A DNA stretch of 64,000 nt from JAGRCP01 sp942490705 (GTDB taxonomy: Bacteria > Chloroflexota > Anaerolineae > Caldilineales > Caldilineaceae): NCBI GenBank assembly GCA_942490705.1, contig CALNXY010000012.1, positions 1,116,001 to 1,180,000 of the forward strand. The letters run 5' to 3'. Below are positions 36,388 to 46,416 of this stretch, piece by piece. Below the pieces are notes generated by a model. That model was not told the DNA's origin. It worked only from the letters and a program-made list of their open reading frames with translations, and did not search any database. The position numbers and the translations under genes are program-made. Positions within the stretch are counted from its first letter, which is position 1. Every line of letters starts with the position of its first letter.

Positions 36388-37569
36388 ATGCGTACTCTGC
36401 TATTGTTCTTACTCGTTCTGGCTATCGCCCTCGTCCCAGGCACGGTTGCTTTTGCCCAGGATATGGACGAACCGGTCGTCTTTTGCGGCGACCTCCCCGA
36501 AGAAGATTGTGACCTCCTGAAAGAATCGGCGCTGGCAATGGAGAGCATGACCTCCGGCGCCTATGACGCCACCATGGACCTGTTGGTAACCGGTCTCCCG
36601 GAAGTGCCCTTCAATGAACTGGCCATCAACTGGAATCAGCAAGCCGCGTACGTTACCGATCCGGCCTTCAGCGAAGAGATGGCTGCGATGAGCGATGAGG
36701 ACGCCATGGCGATGGCCGGCGATCCCGAAGCGGCCGTCATGTTTGCCATGGAAGCGTTTGATGCCATCGACACGGAGCAGCAGACTACGATCGTGCTCGG
36801 CGATGAGACCGCTGAACTGCTCTCGGCCAACATCGGCTATCCGCTGCCCAGCGAAATGGTCCTGCGCTTTACGATCGTCGACGGCATCGGCTACATCAAT
36901 CTGGATGACCTTGCTGCGATCGTGCCCGAGATGGCCGGCATGACCGGCTGGGTCGGCACCGAATTGCGCCCCGTCCTGGAATGGGCGCTGGCCAATGCCG
37001 ATCTGGAAGCGGCGAGCTCCGACGATATGGCGCAACTGGCTCCCATGATGGCCATGGCGTCACCGGAAGCGCAGATGGAATTTTTCGGTGAATACCTGAA
37101 TATCGAATCTGGCGGCCCTGACAATCCGGCCATCTTCCGCACGACCTTTGACCTGGCTGCCTTTGTGACCAGCCCTGAGTTCATTGAGATGGTCGTGAGT
37201 CAGATCGAAGCGACCGAAGGCGCGCCCATCAGCGCCGGCGACATCCAGCAGGCCCAGTCGATGCTGCCCATGGTCGCCCCGATGCTCTTCGGCGGCCTGA
37301 GTACCTATGGCCTCCAGGCGATTGATCGCGATACGGCCTACACCGTTGGCGCCAGCACGACCTTCGAGTGGGATCTGACGAGTCTGCTCTCCATGGCCGC
37401 CATGACCGGTGCGCTGCCGCCTGCGCCTGCCGGCGCCCAGACCTTCATCGGCTTTAACAGCGAAGTCCTTTATGGTGATCAAAACGCCATTGAATCGATC
37501 TCGCCGCCTGAGAACGCTATGGTTGTACCGGGTGAGACCGTTGTGCAGATGCTGGAGTCGGCTGAATAA
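36388..37569 (+). CDS. secreted acidic Met-rich protein, unknown
   Basis: A 393-residue protein with a clear signal peptide (LLLFLLVLAIALVPGTVAFA) and AAGGAG upstream of the chosen ATG. The mature part is strongly acidic and rich in Met, Ala and Glu, with repeated short helices (MAAMSDEDAMAMAGDPEAAV). The overall plan, with a beta-rich centre (TTIVLGDETAELLSANIGYP) and an LqaIDRDTAYTVGA strand, recalls LppX/LprG-like lipid-carrier proteins, but that is a weak impression. A textbook intrinsic terminator follows, so it is monocistronic. Confidence 0.7.
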   Translation: MRTLLLFLLVLAIALVPGTVAFAQDMDEPVVFCGDLPEEDCDLLKESALAMESMTSGAYDATMDLLVTGLPEVPFNELAINWNQQAAYVTDPAFSEEMAAMSDEDAMAMAGDPEAAVMFAMEAFDAIDTEQQTTIVLGDETAELLSANIGYPLPSEMVLRFTIVDGIGYINLDDLAAIVPEMAGMTGWVGTELRPVLEWALANADLEAASSDDMAQLAPMMAMASPEAQMEFFGEYLNIESGGPDNPAIFRTTFDLAAFVTSPEFIEMVVSQIEATEGAPISAGDIQQAQSMLPMVAPMLFGGLSTYGLQAIDRDTAYTVGASTTFEWDLTSLLSMAAMTGALPPAPAGAQTFIGFNSEVLYGDQNAIESISPPENAMVVPGETVVQMLESAE

Positions 37570-37604
37570 GCCAGTTCACGCCAGCTGATATGGTTTGTAT
37601 GAAG

Positions 37605-37638
37605 ACGCCCGGGCTCAAGCGAGTCCGGGCGTTTTTTT
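37605..37638 (+). terminator. intrinsic terminator
   Basis: The stem ACGCCCGGGCTC/GAGTCCGGGCGT (12 bp with one G-T pair, AAGC loop) is followed by seven T residues. It ends the secreted-protein transcript 36 nt after its stop. Confidence 0.85.
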
Positions 37639-37699
37639 GGATGCTACGAACGGGATGCCGGTAAGGAATGCTTAATCGTGAAGAGAGAAGACACATATC

Positions 37700-39352
37700 A
37701 TGACTCATCAACCCGATATCATCGTTGTCGGCTCGGGCGCCGGTGGTCTGACTGCGGCGCTGGCGCTGGCGCAGGCGGGCAAGCGTGTGTTGGTGCTGGA
37801 ACAGCACGAGGTGCCGGGTGGCTGGTGCCATTCCTTTACGCTCCAGGGCTATCGCTACAGCCCCGGCGTTCATTACATCGGTGAACTGGGGCCGGGCGAA
37901 TCCATGCGCCGCATTCTCGAAGCGCTGGGCGTCTCGGCCGATCTCACGTTCAGTGAACTGAATCCGGCCGGCTTTGACCACGTGATCGTGGGGCGACCGG
38001 ACGGGGATCCCTTTCGGTTCGACATTCCCAAGGGCGTGGACGATTACCAGGCGCGACTCGTGGCCGAGTTTCCCCATGAGCAGGCGGGCATCGCCGGCTA
38101 TTTTGTGCTGATTCAACTCATGCCTGACGAGTTGCGGCGCGCCCGTGGCCTCTCTCGACCCCTCGGGGCGCTGAAGATGCCCTTTGCCGCGCCCAATCTG
38201 GCCCGCTGGCACAAGCGCTCGGCCCAGGAACTGGTCGATCACTTTGTCTCCGACCCCTACCTCAAGGCGGTGCTGCTCGCGCAGGCCGGTGACTATGCCA
38301 CGCCGCCCTCCCAGGCGTCGGCCGTCATGCACACCATGCTCATCAATCACTATCTCAACGGCGGCTACTATCCGGTGGGCGGCGGCGGGGCCATCCCCAA
38401 GGCCTTCGTACGCGCGCTCAAGCGGGCCGGCGGCGAATTGCGCCTCTCTACACCGGTCGCGCGCATCATGGTCGAGGAGGGACGGGCGATCGGCGTCGTG
38501 CTGGAAGATGGCGAAGAGATCCGCGCCCAGACGGTCATCAGCAATGCCGATCCCCACGTCACCTTTGACCGCTTGATCGGGCGCGAGCATCTGTCAAGCA
38601 AGCTGAAGACGCGTTTGGACGGCTTGCGCTGGTCTACCTCTTCGCTCAGCCTCTACGCCGCGGTCGACATGGATTTGCGCGCCGCGGGCTTTGATTCCGG
38701 CAATTACTGGTTCTACCAGACGCCCGATGTCGACGGGCTCTATCGCTACAGCCAGACTAGCGCGTTGGCGAGCGATCTCAAGCCTCAACTGCTCTTTCTC
38801 ACGGTGACCACGCTCAAGGATCCGACCAAGATGCACAGCGGCCACCACACAATCGAGCTCTTCACTTTCATCGGCTACGATGCCTTCGCACCCTGGGCCG
38901 ATCAGCCTACCGGCGCGCGCGATGCCGACTATCTGGTCCTCAAGGAGGAACTCACTGAGGCGATGCTCGATGCCGCCGAGTCGATCATCCCCGGTTTCCG
39001 TCAGCATGTTGTATTCCGTGAACTGGGCACGCCCCTCACCAACGCCCATTACGTCAATGGCTATCGGGGCAACATCTACGGCATCGACAAGACCGTCGCC
39101 CAGACGGGACAGGGCTCGTTTGCCGCCGAAACCGAGATTGACGGCCTCTATCTCTGTGGCGCCAGCACGCTCTCCCACGGCGTCCAGGGCGTCGTCGTCT
39201 CCGGCCTGATCGCGGCGGCCAAAGTGCTCGACTGTCGCATGCGCGACCTGCTGAGCAATCCTGGTCCTGCCCTAGCCGTTTACCCGGCCGAGGATCCCAT
39301 CCAGTGGCCGCCCAAGCTGCAGGCGCGCATGGCTCGCGGCGCTACAGATTGA
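37700..39352 (+). CDS. FAD-dependent phytoene dehydrogenase/carotenoid isomerase-like protein
   Basis: A 550-residue flavoprotein with the N-terminal dinucleotide motif VGSGAGGLTAALALAQAGKR, EQHEVPGGWCHSF, an internal GGYYPVGGGGAIPKAF, TVISNADPHVTF and the C-terminal GLYLCGASTLSHGVQGVVVS. It resembles the CrtISO/retinol saturase branch of the CrtI superfamily more than desaturases. The reaction may be isomerisation or saturation of a polyene. No other carotenoid genes are nearby, so the substrate is uncertain. Confidence 0.82.
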   Translation: MTHQPDIIVVGSGAGGLTAALALAQAGKRVLVLEQHEVPGGWCHSFTLQGYRYSPGVHYIGELGPGESMRRILEALGVSADLTFSELNPAGFDHVIVGRPDGDPFRFDIPKGVDDYQARLVAEFPHEQAGIAGYFVLIQLMPDELRRARGLSRPLGALKMPFAAPNLARWHKRSAQELVDHFVSDPYLKAVLLAQAGDYATPPSQASAVMHTMLINHYLNGGYYPVGGGGAIPKAFVRALKRAGGELRLSTPVARIMVEEGRAIGVVLEDGEEIRAQTVISNADPHVTFDRLIGREHLSSKLKTRLDGLRWSTSSLSLYAAVDMDLRAAGFDSGNYWFYQTPDVDGLYRYSQTSALASDLKPQLLFLTVTTLKDPTKMHSGHHTIELFTFIGYDAFAPWADQPTGARDADYLVLKEELTEAMLDAAESIIPGFRQHVVFRELGTPLTNAHYVNGYRGNIYGIDKTVAQTGQGSFAAETEIDGLYLCGASTLSHGVQGVVVSGLIAAAKVLDCRMRDLLSNPGPALAVYPAEDPIQWPPKLQARMARGATD

Positions 39353-39370
39353 TAAATTACAAAAACCGGT

Positions 39371-39400
39371 TTGACATTCAATTTTTTAATGTGATAGACT
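39371..39400 (+). promoter_or_regulatory. candidate promoter of the peptide ABC operon
   Basis: TTGACA and TAGACT are separated by 18 nt in a short AT-rich island just after the flavoprotein gene, about 206 nt before the binding-protein ATG. The rest of this 253-nt leader shows no strong structure. Confidence 0.4.
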
Positions 39401-39605
39401 GCCGCTGTTTGACAGCGGACCAAAGCGGCATGCTAGCCCTGATCGCCATGCTCGATGCATGATCGGTCTCAGCGGTGCCAATCACCCTGATTGACTTGCT
39501 ATTCTTCATCGTCGAAGCCGCATTTCTGAGGCGACATTGCGCCGCCTACTCCCTCAAAAATCGCAACAAACGCTTACCCATTTGAACCTATTCAAGGAGG
39601 ATAGT

Positions 39606-41279
39606 ATGGCCTACGAGCCGAAGAAGACCCAGATCGGATCTACCAAGCTAGATCGACGCCAGTTCATGCGCATGACAGTCGTTGGTGGCGGTGCCGCCGC
39701 ATTGCTGAGTGCATGTGCTGTCCCAGCTCAGACCCCAACAGGCGACGCCGGCGCAGCTGCTGCTGGTGGAGAAGGCGCAGCTTCTGAACTAGTGGCGGTA
39801 CCATGGTCTGCCTCGGCCATCAGGAGGTCGCCAGCCTGAGCCCAGACGACGATGGTCCGGACATCCAGTTTAGTATGATTCGACAACATTCACAGCCCGC
39901 TCGTTTACTACAACGAATTCAATGAGCTGGAACAGGTGCTGGCAGAATCCTATGAAGTCGCTGATGACGGCCTAACTTATACCTTTAAGTTGAAGGAGGG
40001 TGTGCTTTTCCACGACGGCAAGGAACTGACCTCTGCTGATGTGAAGTATACCTGGGACTACTACCGCAATCCGGACAATGCTACCGTCAGCGTAGGCGAT
40101 TTTGAAGGGATTGGCAGCATTGAAACGCCGGATGACTACACCGTAGTCGTCAACATGGACACGGTGAATGCCGCTTCTCTGGCCAACTGGGCTGAGTTCC
40201 ATATCGTCCAGTCCGAGTATCACGCTGAAATCGGCGAGGACGCCTACAAGGCGGCCCCGATAGGCACGGGACCCTACAAAATGAAGGAGTGGCGTGCAGC
40301 CGAGTTCACCGAACTTGAGGCGTTTGACGACTACTTCATGGGCCGACCCAATGTTGATATCATTCGCCTGGACGTCGTGCCCGAACCGTCGGTGCGCATG
40401 ATCGCATTACAGACCGGCGATGCCGATTCTTCTGCATGGCCCTTGCTGGTGGAAGATAGTCTGACACTGAAGGATGATCCCAATTTCCAGGTCTTTAGCA
40501 CGCCGAGCAACTCTATCAAGCACTTCCCGCTCAATACGACCCTGCCGCAGCTTTCCGACAAGCAGGTGCGCAAGGCCATGATGCATGCCTTGGACCGCCA
40601 GCGTATCATCGATGACTTGTGGTCTGGGACGGCGCAGGTGGCCCATTCAAATATTCCACCTTCGAGCTTCTACTACAAGGCCGATCTGCCCCAATATGAG
40701 TTCGACCCGGAGAAGGCTGCGGCGATGTTGGACGAAGCTGGCTGGGTGTTGGGGGATGACGGTATACGTGAAAAGGACGGCGTTAAGCTATCGTTTACCT
40801 GCACCACCATCACCGGCGACCAGGCCCGCCGGCCCATCGCCGAGTTGGCCCAGCTCATGCTCGCCGACGTCGGCATTGACATGCAGCTGGCAGAAGCGCC
40901 CGTGGCATCCATTCTCGAGGCGATGCCCGCTGGAACTATGGATGCGTCGCTGTTCAACTGGACCTATAACATCAATGCTGTGGAGCCGGATCCCTTCTCT
41001 ACGCTCCACACGGACGGTGGCAACAACTTCTGCAACTTCAGCAACGCCCGCATGGACGAGCTGATTTCACAGGGTGTACAGGTGGTGGACCCTGAAGAGC
41101 GCAAGGTCATTTACGACGAAGTCCAGGAGATCTTTGTAGATGAAGTTCCCTGCCTCTTCTTGCAGTTTGACGAATGGTTGATTCCTTTCAGCCGGCGTGT
41201 CGAGGGTTTGCCGGAAGATCCCCAGTCGTCGCCCACATACTACGTCCGGGCTCCTCTGTGGACGTTGGGTAACGGCTAG
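39606..41279 (+). pseudogene. peptide ABC substrate-binding protein, double frameshift
   Basis: A family-5 binding protein read in two frames. The first 62 codons give a Tat-type lipoprotein signal (DRRQFMRMTVVGGGAAALLS, then AC) and linker, then the frame runs into TGA at 39837. Between about 39797 and 39876 the homologous sequence (GHQEVASLSPDDDGPDIQFS) is in another frame. From about 39879 the original frame resumes (NIHSPLVYYNEF) and stays open to the end, with SYEVADDGLTYTFKLKEGV and LFHDGKELTSADVKYTWDYY. So one net deletion and one insertion about 80 nt apart cancel each other. Either the gene is inactive or the assembly has two errors. An AGGAGG site precedes the ATG by about 6 nt. First gene of the peptide importer operon. 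Confidence 0.75.
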
Positions 41280-41293
41280 ACTAGACGAATTGA

Positions 41294-41328
41294 AGAAGGT
41301 CCGGCTTCATTTAGAAGTCGGACCTTCT
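41294..41328 (+). repeat. intercistronic hairpin after the binding-protein gene
   Basis: AGAAGGTCCGGCTTC pairs with GAAGTCGGACCTTCT (15 bp, one mismatch, 5-nt loop) 14 nt after the stop. It has no T-tract. Hairpins here typically stabilise the binding-protein mRNA relative to the permeases. Confidence 0.65.
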
Positions 41329-41369
41329 GACATCCCACGAAAATTCACTACGTAGTGCGGGAATGCTTT

Positions 41370-42313
41370 ATGGCTCGCTACATCTTTGTGCGCCTGGTGC
41401 AGGGTGCTATCGTCATTTTTCTGATCAGCGTCTTTACCTTTGTCATCATGCGCTTGATGCCGGGTGATCCGGTCTACCTGCTTTTCGGCGAAGGGCAGGT
41501 GCGGATCTCCGAGGAGCAGATGCAGGCAATCCGCGCGCAAGTGGGGGCTTGACCAGCCCTACTACATTGCAGTATCTGACCTGGGCGCGTAACATGTTGC
41601 CCGGTAACTTTGGCGAATCGACTAGTGCGCACGAGCGTACGCCCGTGCGTGAGATGATCTTTGAGGCCATTCCGGTGACGCTGACGCTCAACTTCTACGC
41701 GCTGCTGCTGGCGTTGGTAATTTCTATCCCACTGGGTATTTGGGCGGGCATTCGGCGCAATTCGTTCGTAGATTACTTTGCCTCGGTCTTCTCCGCGGTA
41801 GGCGTTGCCACGCCTAACTTTTGGCTGGGCCTGATGCTGATCGTGATTTTTTCGCTGTTGTTGGCCTGGTTGCCACCCTTTGGCTTGCGCTCCTGGCAGG
41901 GCTATGTGTTGCCGGTCATTGTTCTGGCTACGGAGCAGATGGCCGTCCTCGCTCGTGTGATGCGTAGTTCCACGGCGGAGGTTATGAACGAAGACTACGT
42001 GCGCACGGCCCGGGCGAAAGGGTTAAATGAGCGAACGGTAGTCATGCGGCACGCAGTGCGCAATGCGCTCTTGCCAATCGTCACCGTGATTGGTTTCAGT
42101 ATTGCTTTTATCCTGAGTGGTACGATTGTTGTTGAGACGGTCTTTGCCTTACCGGGAATTGGGCGTCTTTTTACCGACTCCGTATTTCGGCTGGATTATC
42201 AGGTCGTCCAGTCGCTTGTCGTTTTGCTGGCCGTCCTCGTCGTGGCGGCGAACCTTGTGACGGATTTAGTCTACGCGCTGGTCGATCCTCGCATTCACTT
42301 TGATGAATCCTAA
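41370..42313 (+). pseudogene. peptide ABC permease (DppB family), frameshifted
   Basis: The N-terminal part (ARYIFVRLVQGAIVIFLISV, MPGDPVYLLFGEGQ) stops at TGA 41550. The expected continuation GLDQPYYI is in the second frame and QYLTWARNMLPGNFGES in the third, so two single-base insertions lie within about 26 nt (in the G5 run at 41543-41547 and near 41569). The remainder is a complete DppB membrane domain with the EAA loop (AKGLNERTVVMRHAVRNALL) and VETVFALPGIGRL. The shifts do not cancel, so a full-length product is not made unless the sequence is wrong. The downstream fragment alone lacks TM1. Confidence 0.75.
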
Positions 42314-42318
42314 CCCTT

Positions 42319-43224
42319 ATGGCTGCAATCCCTGCATCATCCAATCAACAGTCACTGCTGACGACTGAAACGCATCACCGGTCAGAGTGGTCCCAGGCGT
42401 GGCGTCGTTTTGTATCCAATCGGATTGCTCTTTTAGGGCTGGTCGTTGCCATTTTACTCGTGCTGCTCGCAATCTTTGCACCGTTGATTGCACCGTATGA
42501 TCCGATTACCGATGTCTTCCGTGGCATGCGCGGCGTAGGACCGTCGCTGGGCCATCCCATGGGCTTTGATCACCTGTCCCGTGATCTCTTGAGCCGGGTG
42601 ATCTACGGCACACGCATTGCGCTCCTCGTTGGTATTGTCGCCACCGCCATCTCCGTTGTCATCGGCGTCATTGTTGGGGCAGTGGCGGGTTATTTCGGCG
42701 GCCGGGTTGACCAGGTGCTGTCGCGCATTATCGACACACTTATGGCCTTTCCTATTATTGCCCTGCTGATCGTCTTGGCGTCTGTGTTGGGACCAAGCTT
42801 GCCGACCACGATCGTCGTTATCGGCATGACGGTCTGGGCCCGGTACGCTCGGGTCGTACGCGCTGACGTCATGAGCCTACGCCAGCGCGACTATATTACC
42901 GCGGCCCGCGCGACTGGCGTCAAGAATTGGCGCATCATCTGGCGCCACATGTTGCCCAACGTTTTGGGCCCAGTCATTGTATTGGCCTCCTTGGGCGTCG
43001 GCAGCATCATTATCCTTGAGGCTGCGCTCTCGTTTTTGGGCATGGGGGTGCGACCGCCCACACCATCTTGGGGCGGCATTCTAGCCGACGGACGCGCGTA
43101 TATTCTGCGCTATCCACACATTTCAATCTTCCCCGGCATCATGATCGTGATTACGGTACTCGCCTTCAATTTCATCGGCGACGGCCTACGCGATGCGTTA
43201 GACCCCAGAGACGCTGATGCCTAA
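42319..43224 (+). CDS. peptide ABC permease (DppC family)
   Basis: An intact 301-residue permease with TM1 (ALLGLVVAILLVLLAIFAPL), FDHLSRDLLSRVIYGTR, the EAA loop (ARATGVKNWRIIWRHMLPNV), SFLGMGVRPPTPSWG and the terminal GDGLRDALDPRDADA. It begins 5 nt after the DppB stop. As in the other peptide importer of this window, no ATPase gene accompanies it. The M81 peptidase gene follows by 21 nt. Confidence 0.88.
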   Translation: MAAIPASSNQQSLLTTETHHRSEWSQAWRRFVSNRIALLGLVVAILLVLLAIFAPLIAPYDPITDVFRGMRGVGPSLGHPMGFDHLSRDLLSRVIYGTRIALLVGIVATAISVVIGVIVGAVAGYFGGRVDQVLSRIIDTLMAFPIIALLIVLASVLGPSLPTTIVVIGMTVWARYARVVRADVMSLRQRDYITAARATGVKNWRIIWRHMLPNVLGPVIVLASLGVGSIIILEAALSFLGMGVRPPTPSWGGILADGRAYILRYPHISIFPGIMIVITVLAFNFIGDGLRDALDPRDADA

Positions 43225-43245
43225 ATCGCTGGGTACTTCCTCTCA

Positions 43246-44706
43246 ATGAAACTCTTTATTGCCTGTCTTGGCACCGAAACCAATACCTTTTCACCCTTTG
43301 TCACCGGCTACCGCACCTTTGAAGAGACCTATGTCGCGCGGGGCGGCAACCATGGCGCTACGCCCAACATGTTCGCCCTGCCCCTCGTGCGCTGGCGCGA
43401 GCTGGCTGTGGCCAAGAACTGGGAAGTCGTCGAGAGCCTCTGCGCCTTCGCCACGCCGGCGGGGCTGACCTTGCGCCACGTGTACGAGGGCTACCGGGAT
43501 GAAATTCTGGCCGACCTGCAGGCGGCCATGCCCGTCGACGCCGTGCTGCTCAGCCTGCATGGGGCCATGGTCGCCGACGGGTACGAAGATTGCGAGGGCG
43601 ATCTGATTGCCGCGATCCGTCGCATCGTCGGGCCGGACGTGCCCATTGGCGGTGAGTTGGACCTCCACTGTCACCTCACCGAGCAGATGGTGGAAGCGGC
43701 CACGGTGCTGGTTGCGTACAAGGAATATCCCCATACCGATTATCTGGCGCGCGCCGATGAGCTCTTTGCCCTGATTGCGGCAACGCTGGCGGGCGAGGTC
43801 AAGCCCCACATGGCGCTCTACGATTGCGCCATGATCGGCGTCTTCCATACCAGCCGCCAGCCCATGCGCCAGTTCGTCGACGATATGATCGCTCTGGAAA
43901 GCCAAGACGCTGTGCTCTCGGTCTCGTTGGGCCATGGTTTTCCCTGGGGCGACGTGGCCGAGATGGGCACGCGCGTCCTGGTTGTAACGGACGATCAGCC
44001 GGCGTTGGCGGCAAGCTTGGCCGCTGACCTGGGCCGGCAGATTTTTGATCTGCGTGCAGTGATCCAGCCGGATTACAAGAGCATGGCCGAGGCCATCGAG
44101 CTTGTCCGTGCGGCCGATCGCGGTCCCATCGTCCTGGCGGACGTGGCCGACAATGCCGGCGGCGGCGCACCCAACGATTCCACCTTCTTATTGCGTGCGT
44201 TGCTGGACGCCAATCTCAACAATATCGCCGTCGCCGCCATTTGGGATCCCGTAACAGTCATGCTGGCCATGGAGGCGGGCGAGGGTGCGCGCCTGCCCAT
44301 GCGCATCGGCGGCAAAGTGGGACCCATGTCCGGTCCGCCTCTGGATCTGACGGTGACGGTGACAAAGATCGTGGCGGATGCGACCCAAACATTTGGCCTG
44401 CCGCCCGACACCAACGAGTGGCGTATGGGCGCCTCGGTCGCCTTGCGCACCGATGAGGGCGCGGAACTCGTGGTCAACACGCTGCGCACCCAGACCTTCA
44501 ACCCCGATGCGTTTACCAATTTGGGCATTGACCCGACCGCGAAACAGGCGTTGATCGTCAAGTCGATGCAGCACTTCTACGCCGGATTTGCGCCCATCGC
44601 TGCCGAGATCCTCTACGTGGGGACGCCAGGTGCACTGGTGACGGACTTTGCCCAGCTGCCGTATCAGCGGGCTCGGCGCACGCTCTGGCCCATCGCTGAT
44701 GGATGA
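43246..44706 (+). CDS. M81-family (MlrC-like) metallopeptidase
   Basis: A 486-residue protein of the M81 family, named for MlrC, which cleaves linearised microcystin. The N-terminal CLGTETNTFSPF, LLSLHGAMVADGYEDCEGD, the metal-site GELDLHCHLTEQM, YKEYPHTDY and a C-terminal DVADNAGGGAPNDST are hallmarks. Family members act on small non-standard peptides. It is cytosolic, with no signal peptide. Placed 21 nt after the peptide permease and 84 nt before an N-acyl-D-amino-acid deacylase, it is likely part of a pathway for imported D-residue or cyclic peptides. Confidence 0.87.
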   Translation: MKLFIACLGTETNTFSPFVTGYRTFEETYVARGGNHGATPNMFALPLVRWRELAVAKNWEVVESLCAFATPAGLTLRHVYEGYRDEILADLQAAMPVDAVLLSLHGAMVADGYEDCEGDLIAAIRRIVGPDVPIGGELDLHCHLTEQMVEAATVLVAYKEYPHTDYLARADELFALIAATLAGEVKPHMALYDCAMIGVFHTSRQPMRQFVDDMIALESQDAVLSVSLGHGFPWGDVAEMGTRVLVVTDDQPALAASLAADLGRQIFDLRAVIQPDYKSMAEAIELVRAADRGPIVLADVADNAGGGAPNDSTFLLRALLDANLNNIAVAAIWDPVTVMLAMEAGEGARLPMRIGGKVGPMSGPPLDLTVTVTKIVADATQTFGLPPDTNEWRMGASVALRTDEGAELVVNTLRTQTFNPDAFTNLGIDPTAKQALIVKSMQHFYAGFAPIAAEILYVGTPGALVTDFAQLPYQRARRTLWPIADG

Positions 44707-44790
44707 GCGCCCGCTCTAGCGAAGCCGCGCACGCAGCGTCGTCCGGCATTCGTCCATCCTCAAACCTATCATCTGCAACCAGGAAATCCT

Positions 44791-46410
44791 ATGTACGATT
44801 GTCTCATCACAGGCGGCCGCATTGTAGACGGGACCGGTAACCCGTGGTTTTACGGCGATGTAGCGCTGACCGGCGACCGCATTGCCGCGCTGGCGCCGTC
44901 GGGCGCCATTGACCCAAGCAACGCAGCCGAACTCGTGGACGCAAGGGGTCATGTCGTCAGTCCCGGCTTCATCGATATTCTCAGCCACTCGATCTGGCCC
45001 CTCATGGTCGATGGGCGAGCCCTTTCCAAGATCACCCAGGGCGTCACGACCGAGATCATGGGCGAAGGTTCGACGCCGGCGCCCTTCATCGGCCGGCGCA
45101 CGATCGAGGAGCTGACGCGTCATCAATTCTCCAGCCTCATTCCCGAGTGGGTGGCGCAAATCCAGGAGTGGAGACGGCTGCGCGATTGGCTGGAGGCGAT
45201 GGCTGCGTGGGGCGTTTCGCCCAATGTCGGGGCCTTCATGGGCGGCGGTACGCTGCGCACCATCGCTAAAGGCTACGATATGGGCCAACCGACGCCGGAT
45301 GAAGTTGCCATCATGCAGCGTGTAATGGCCGAGGCCATGGAGGATGGCGCGTTCGGCGTTTCCATGGCCCTCATCTATCCGCCCAGCGCCTACACGGACA
45401 CCGCCGAGATCATCGAAATCGCCAAGGTCGTGGGCCAATATGGTGGTCTCTACATCACCCATTTGCGCTCTGAAGCAGACGATTTTCTGGCCGCACTCAA
45501 CGAGGCCATGACGATTGGCCAGTCCGCCGGGACGCCGGTTCAAATCTATCATCTCAAAGCTGCAGGCAAGCGCAACTGGCCCAAGATGACGCAGGCCATC
45601 GCACGAATCAACCGGGCGCGCCAGGAAGGTCTCGACATCACGGCCGATCTCTATCCGTATGTCGCCGGGGGCACAGGCTTGGCTTCGGTCTTGCCGCCCT
45701 GGGCCGCCGAGGGCAACCGGCTGTTGGAGAATCTGCGCGATCCTGCCACCCGTGCCCGCATTCGCGCCGAGGCGCTAGATCCCGCCGGCGACTGGGAGGC
45801 GCTGGCCGCGCTCTGCGGACCCGAGGGCGTCATGCCGATCGGGCTGCAAAATCCTGCCAACCAGGCCTATGTGGGCAAGTCGCTGGCCGAGATCGGCGCG
45901 CTGCGCGACCAGCTCTGGGTGGATGCCGCCATCGACCTCTTCCTCTCGGAGGCGCAGCGCATTTCCGCCCTCTACTTTTGGGTCGATGAAGAGAATCTGC
46001 GTCGTCAGATTCAGGAACCGTGGGTAACGATCGGTACCGATGCCGGCGGACTCGACCCTGCCTGGGCCGCGGCAGTGGGGCCGACCCACCCGCGCGCCTA
46101 TGGCACGTACCCGCGTATTCTGGGTCGCTATGTGCGTGAAGAGGGCCTGCTCCCGCTGGAGGATGCCGTGCGCAAGATGAGCGGCGCGGTCGCGGCCAGA
46201 CTGGGCATCCGCGATCGGGGCCTCTTGCGCGAGGGCATGCTGGCGGATGTCGTGCTCTTTGACCCCGCTACCATCATCGACTATGCTACCTACACGGACT
46301 CACACCGCTTGTCTGCCGGTGTACGCGATGTGTGGATCAACGGTACGCGCGTCCTGGCGGACAGCGAGCACACCGGCGCGACGCCCGGGCGCGTTGTGAC
46401 GAGAAGCTAG
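44791..46410 (+). CDS. N-acyl-D-amino-acid deacylase-like amidohydrolase 1
   Basis: A 539-residue amidohydrolase of the D-aminoacylase/dihydroorotase-like branch. The N-terminal segment DCLITGGRIVDGTGNPWF precedes the metal barrel: PGFIDILSHS (residues 58-67), GVTTEIMGEG, YITHLRSE, QIYHLKAAG, IGTDAGG. The first His of the usual HxH pair is Leu64, and the usual bridging Cys position (GNCG) is Glu in MGEG. This leaves one complete metal site at best, as in known one-zinc D-aminoacylases. It removes an acyl or peptide group from the amino nitrogen of D-residues if the family role holds. AGGAAA precedes the ATG. A paralogue is encoded 2.6 kb downstream. Confidence 0.82.
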   Translation: MYDCLITGGRIVDGTGNPWFYGDVALTGDRIAALAPSGAIDPSNAAELVDARGHVVSPGFIDILSHSIWPLMVDGRALSKITQGVTTEIMGEGSTPAPFIGRRTIEELTRHQFSSLIPEWVAQIQEWRRLRDWLEAMAAWGVSPNVGAFMGGGTLRTIAKGYDMGQPTPDEVAIMQRVMAEAMEDGAFGVSMALIYPPSAYTDTAEIIEIAKVVGQYGGLYITHLRSEADDFLAALNEAMTIGQSAGTPVQIYHLKAAGKRNWPKMTQAIARINRARQEGLDITADLYPYVAGGTGLASVLPPWAAEGNRLLENLRDPATRARIRAEALDPAGDWEALAALCGPEGVMPIGLQNPANQAYVGKSLAEIGALRDQLWVDAAIDLFLSEAQRISALYFWVDEENLRRQIQEPWVTIGTDAGGLDPAWAAAVGPTHPRAYGTYPRILGRYVREEGLLPLEDAVRKMSGAVAARLGIRDRGLLREGMLADVVLFDPATIIDYATYTDSHRLSAGVRDVWINGTRVLADSEHTGATPGRVVTRS

Positions 46411-46416
46411 TGCTTT

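Noticed and set aside
41540..41575. Programmed ribosomal frameshift in the permease
   Set aside because: A G5 run is present, but two separate +1 shifts within 26 nt would be needed and no stimulatory structure is obvious. Mutation or sequencing error is simpler.
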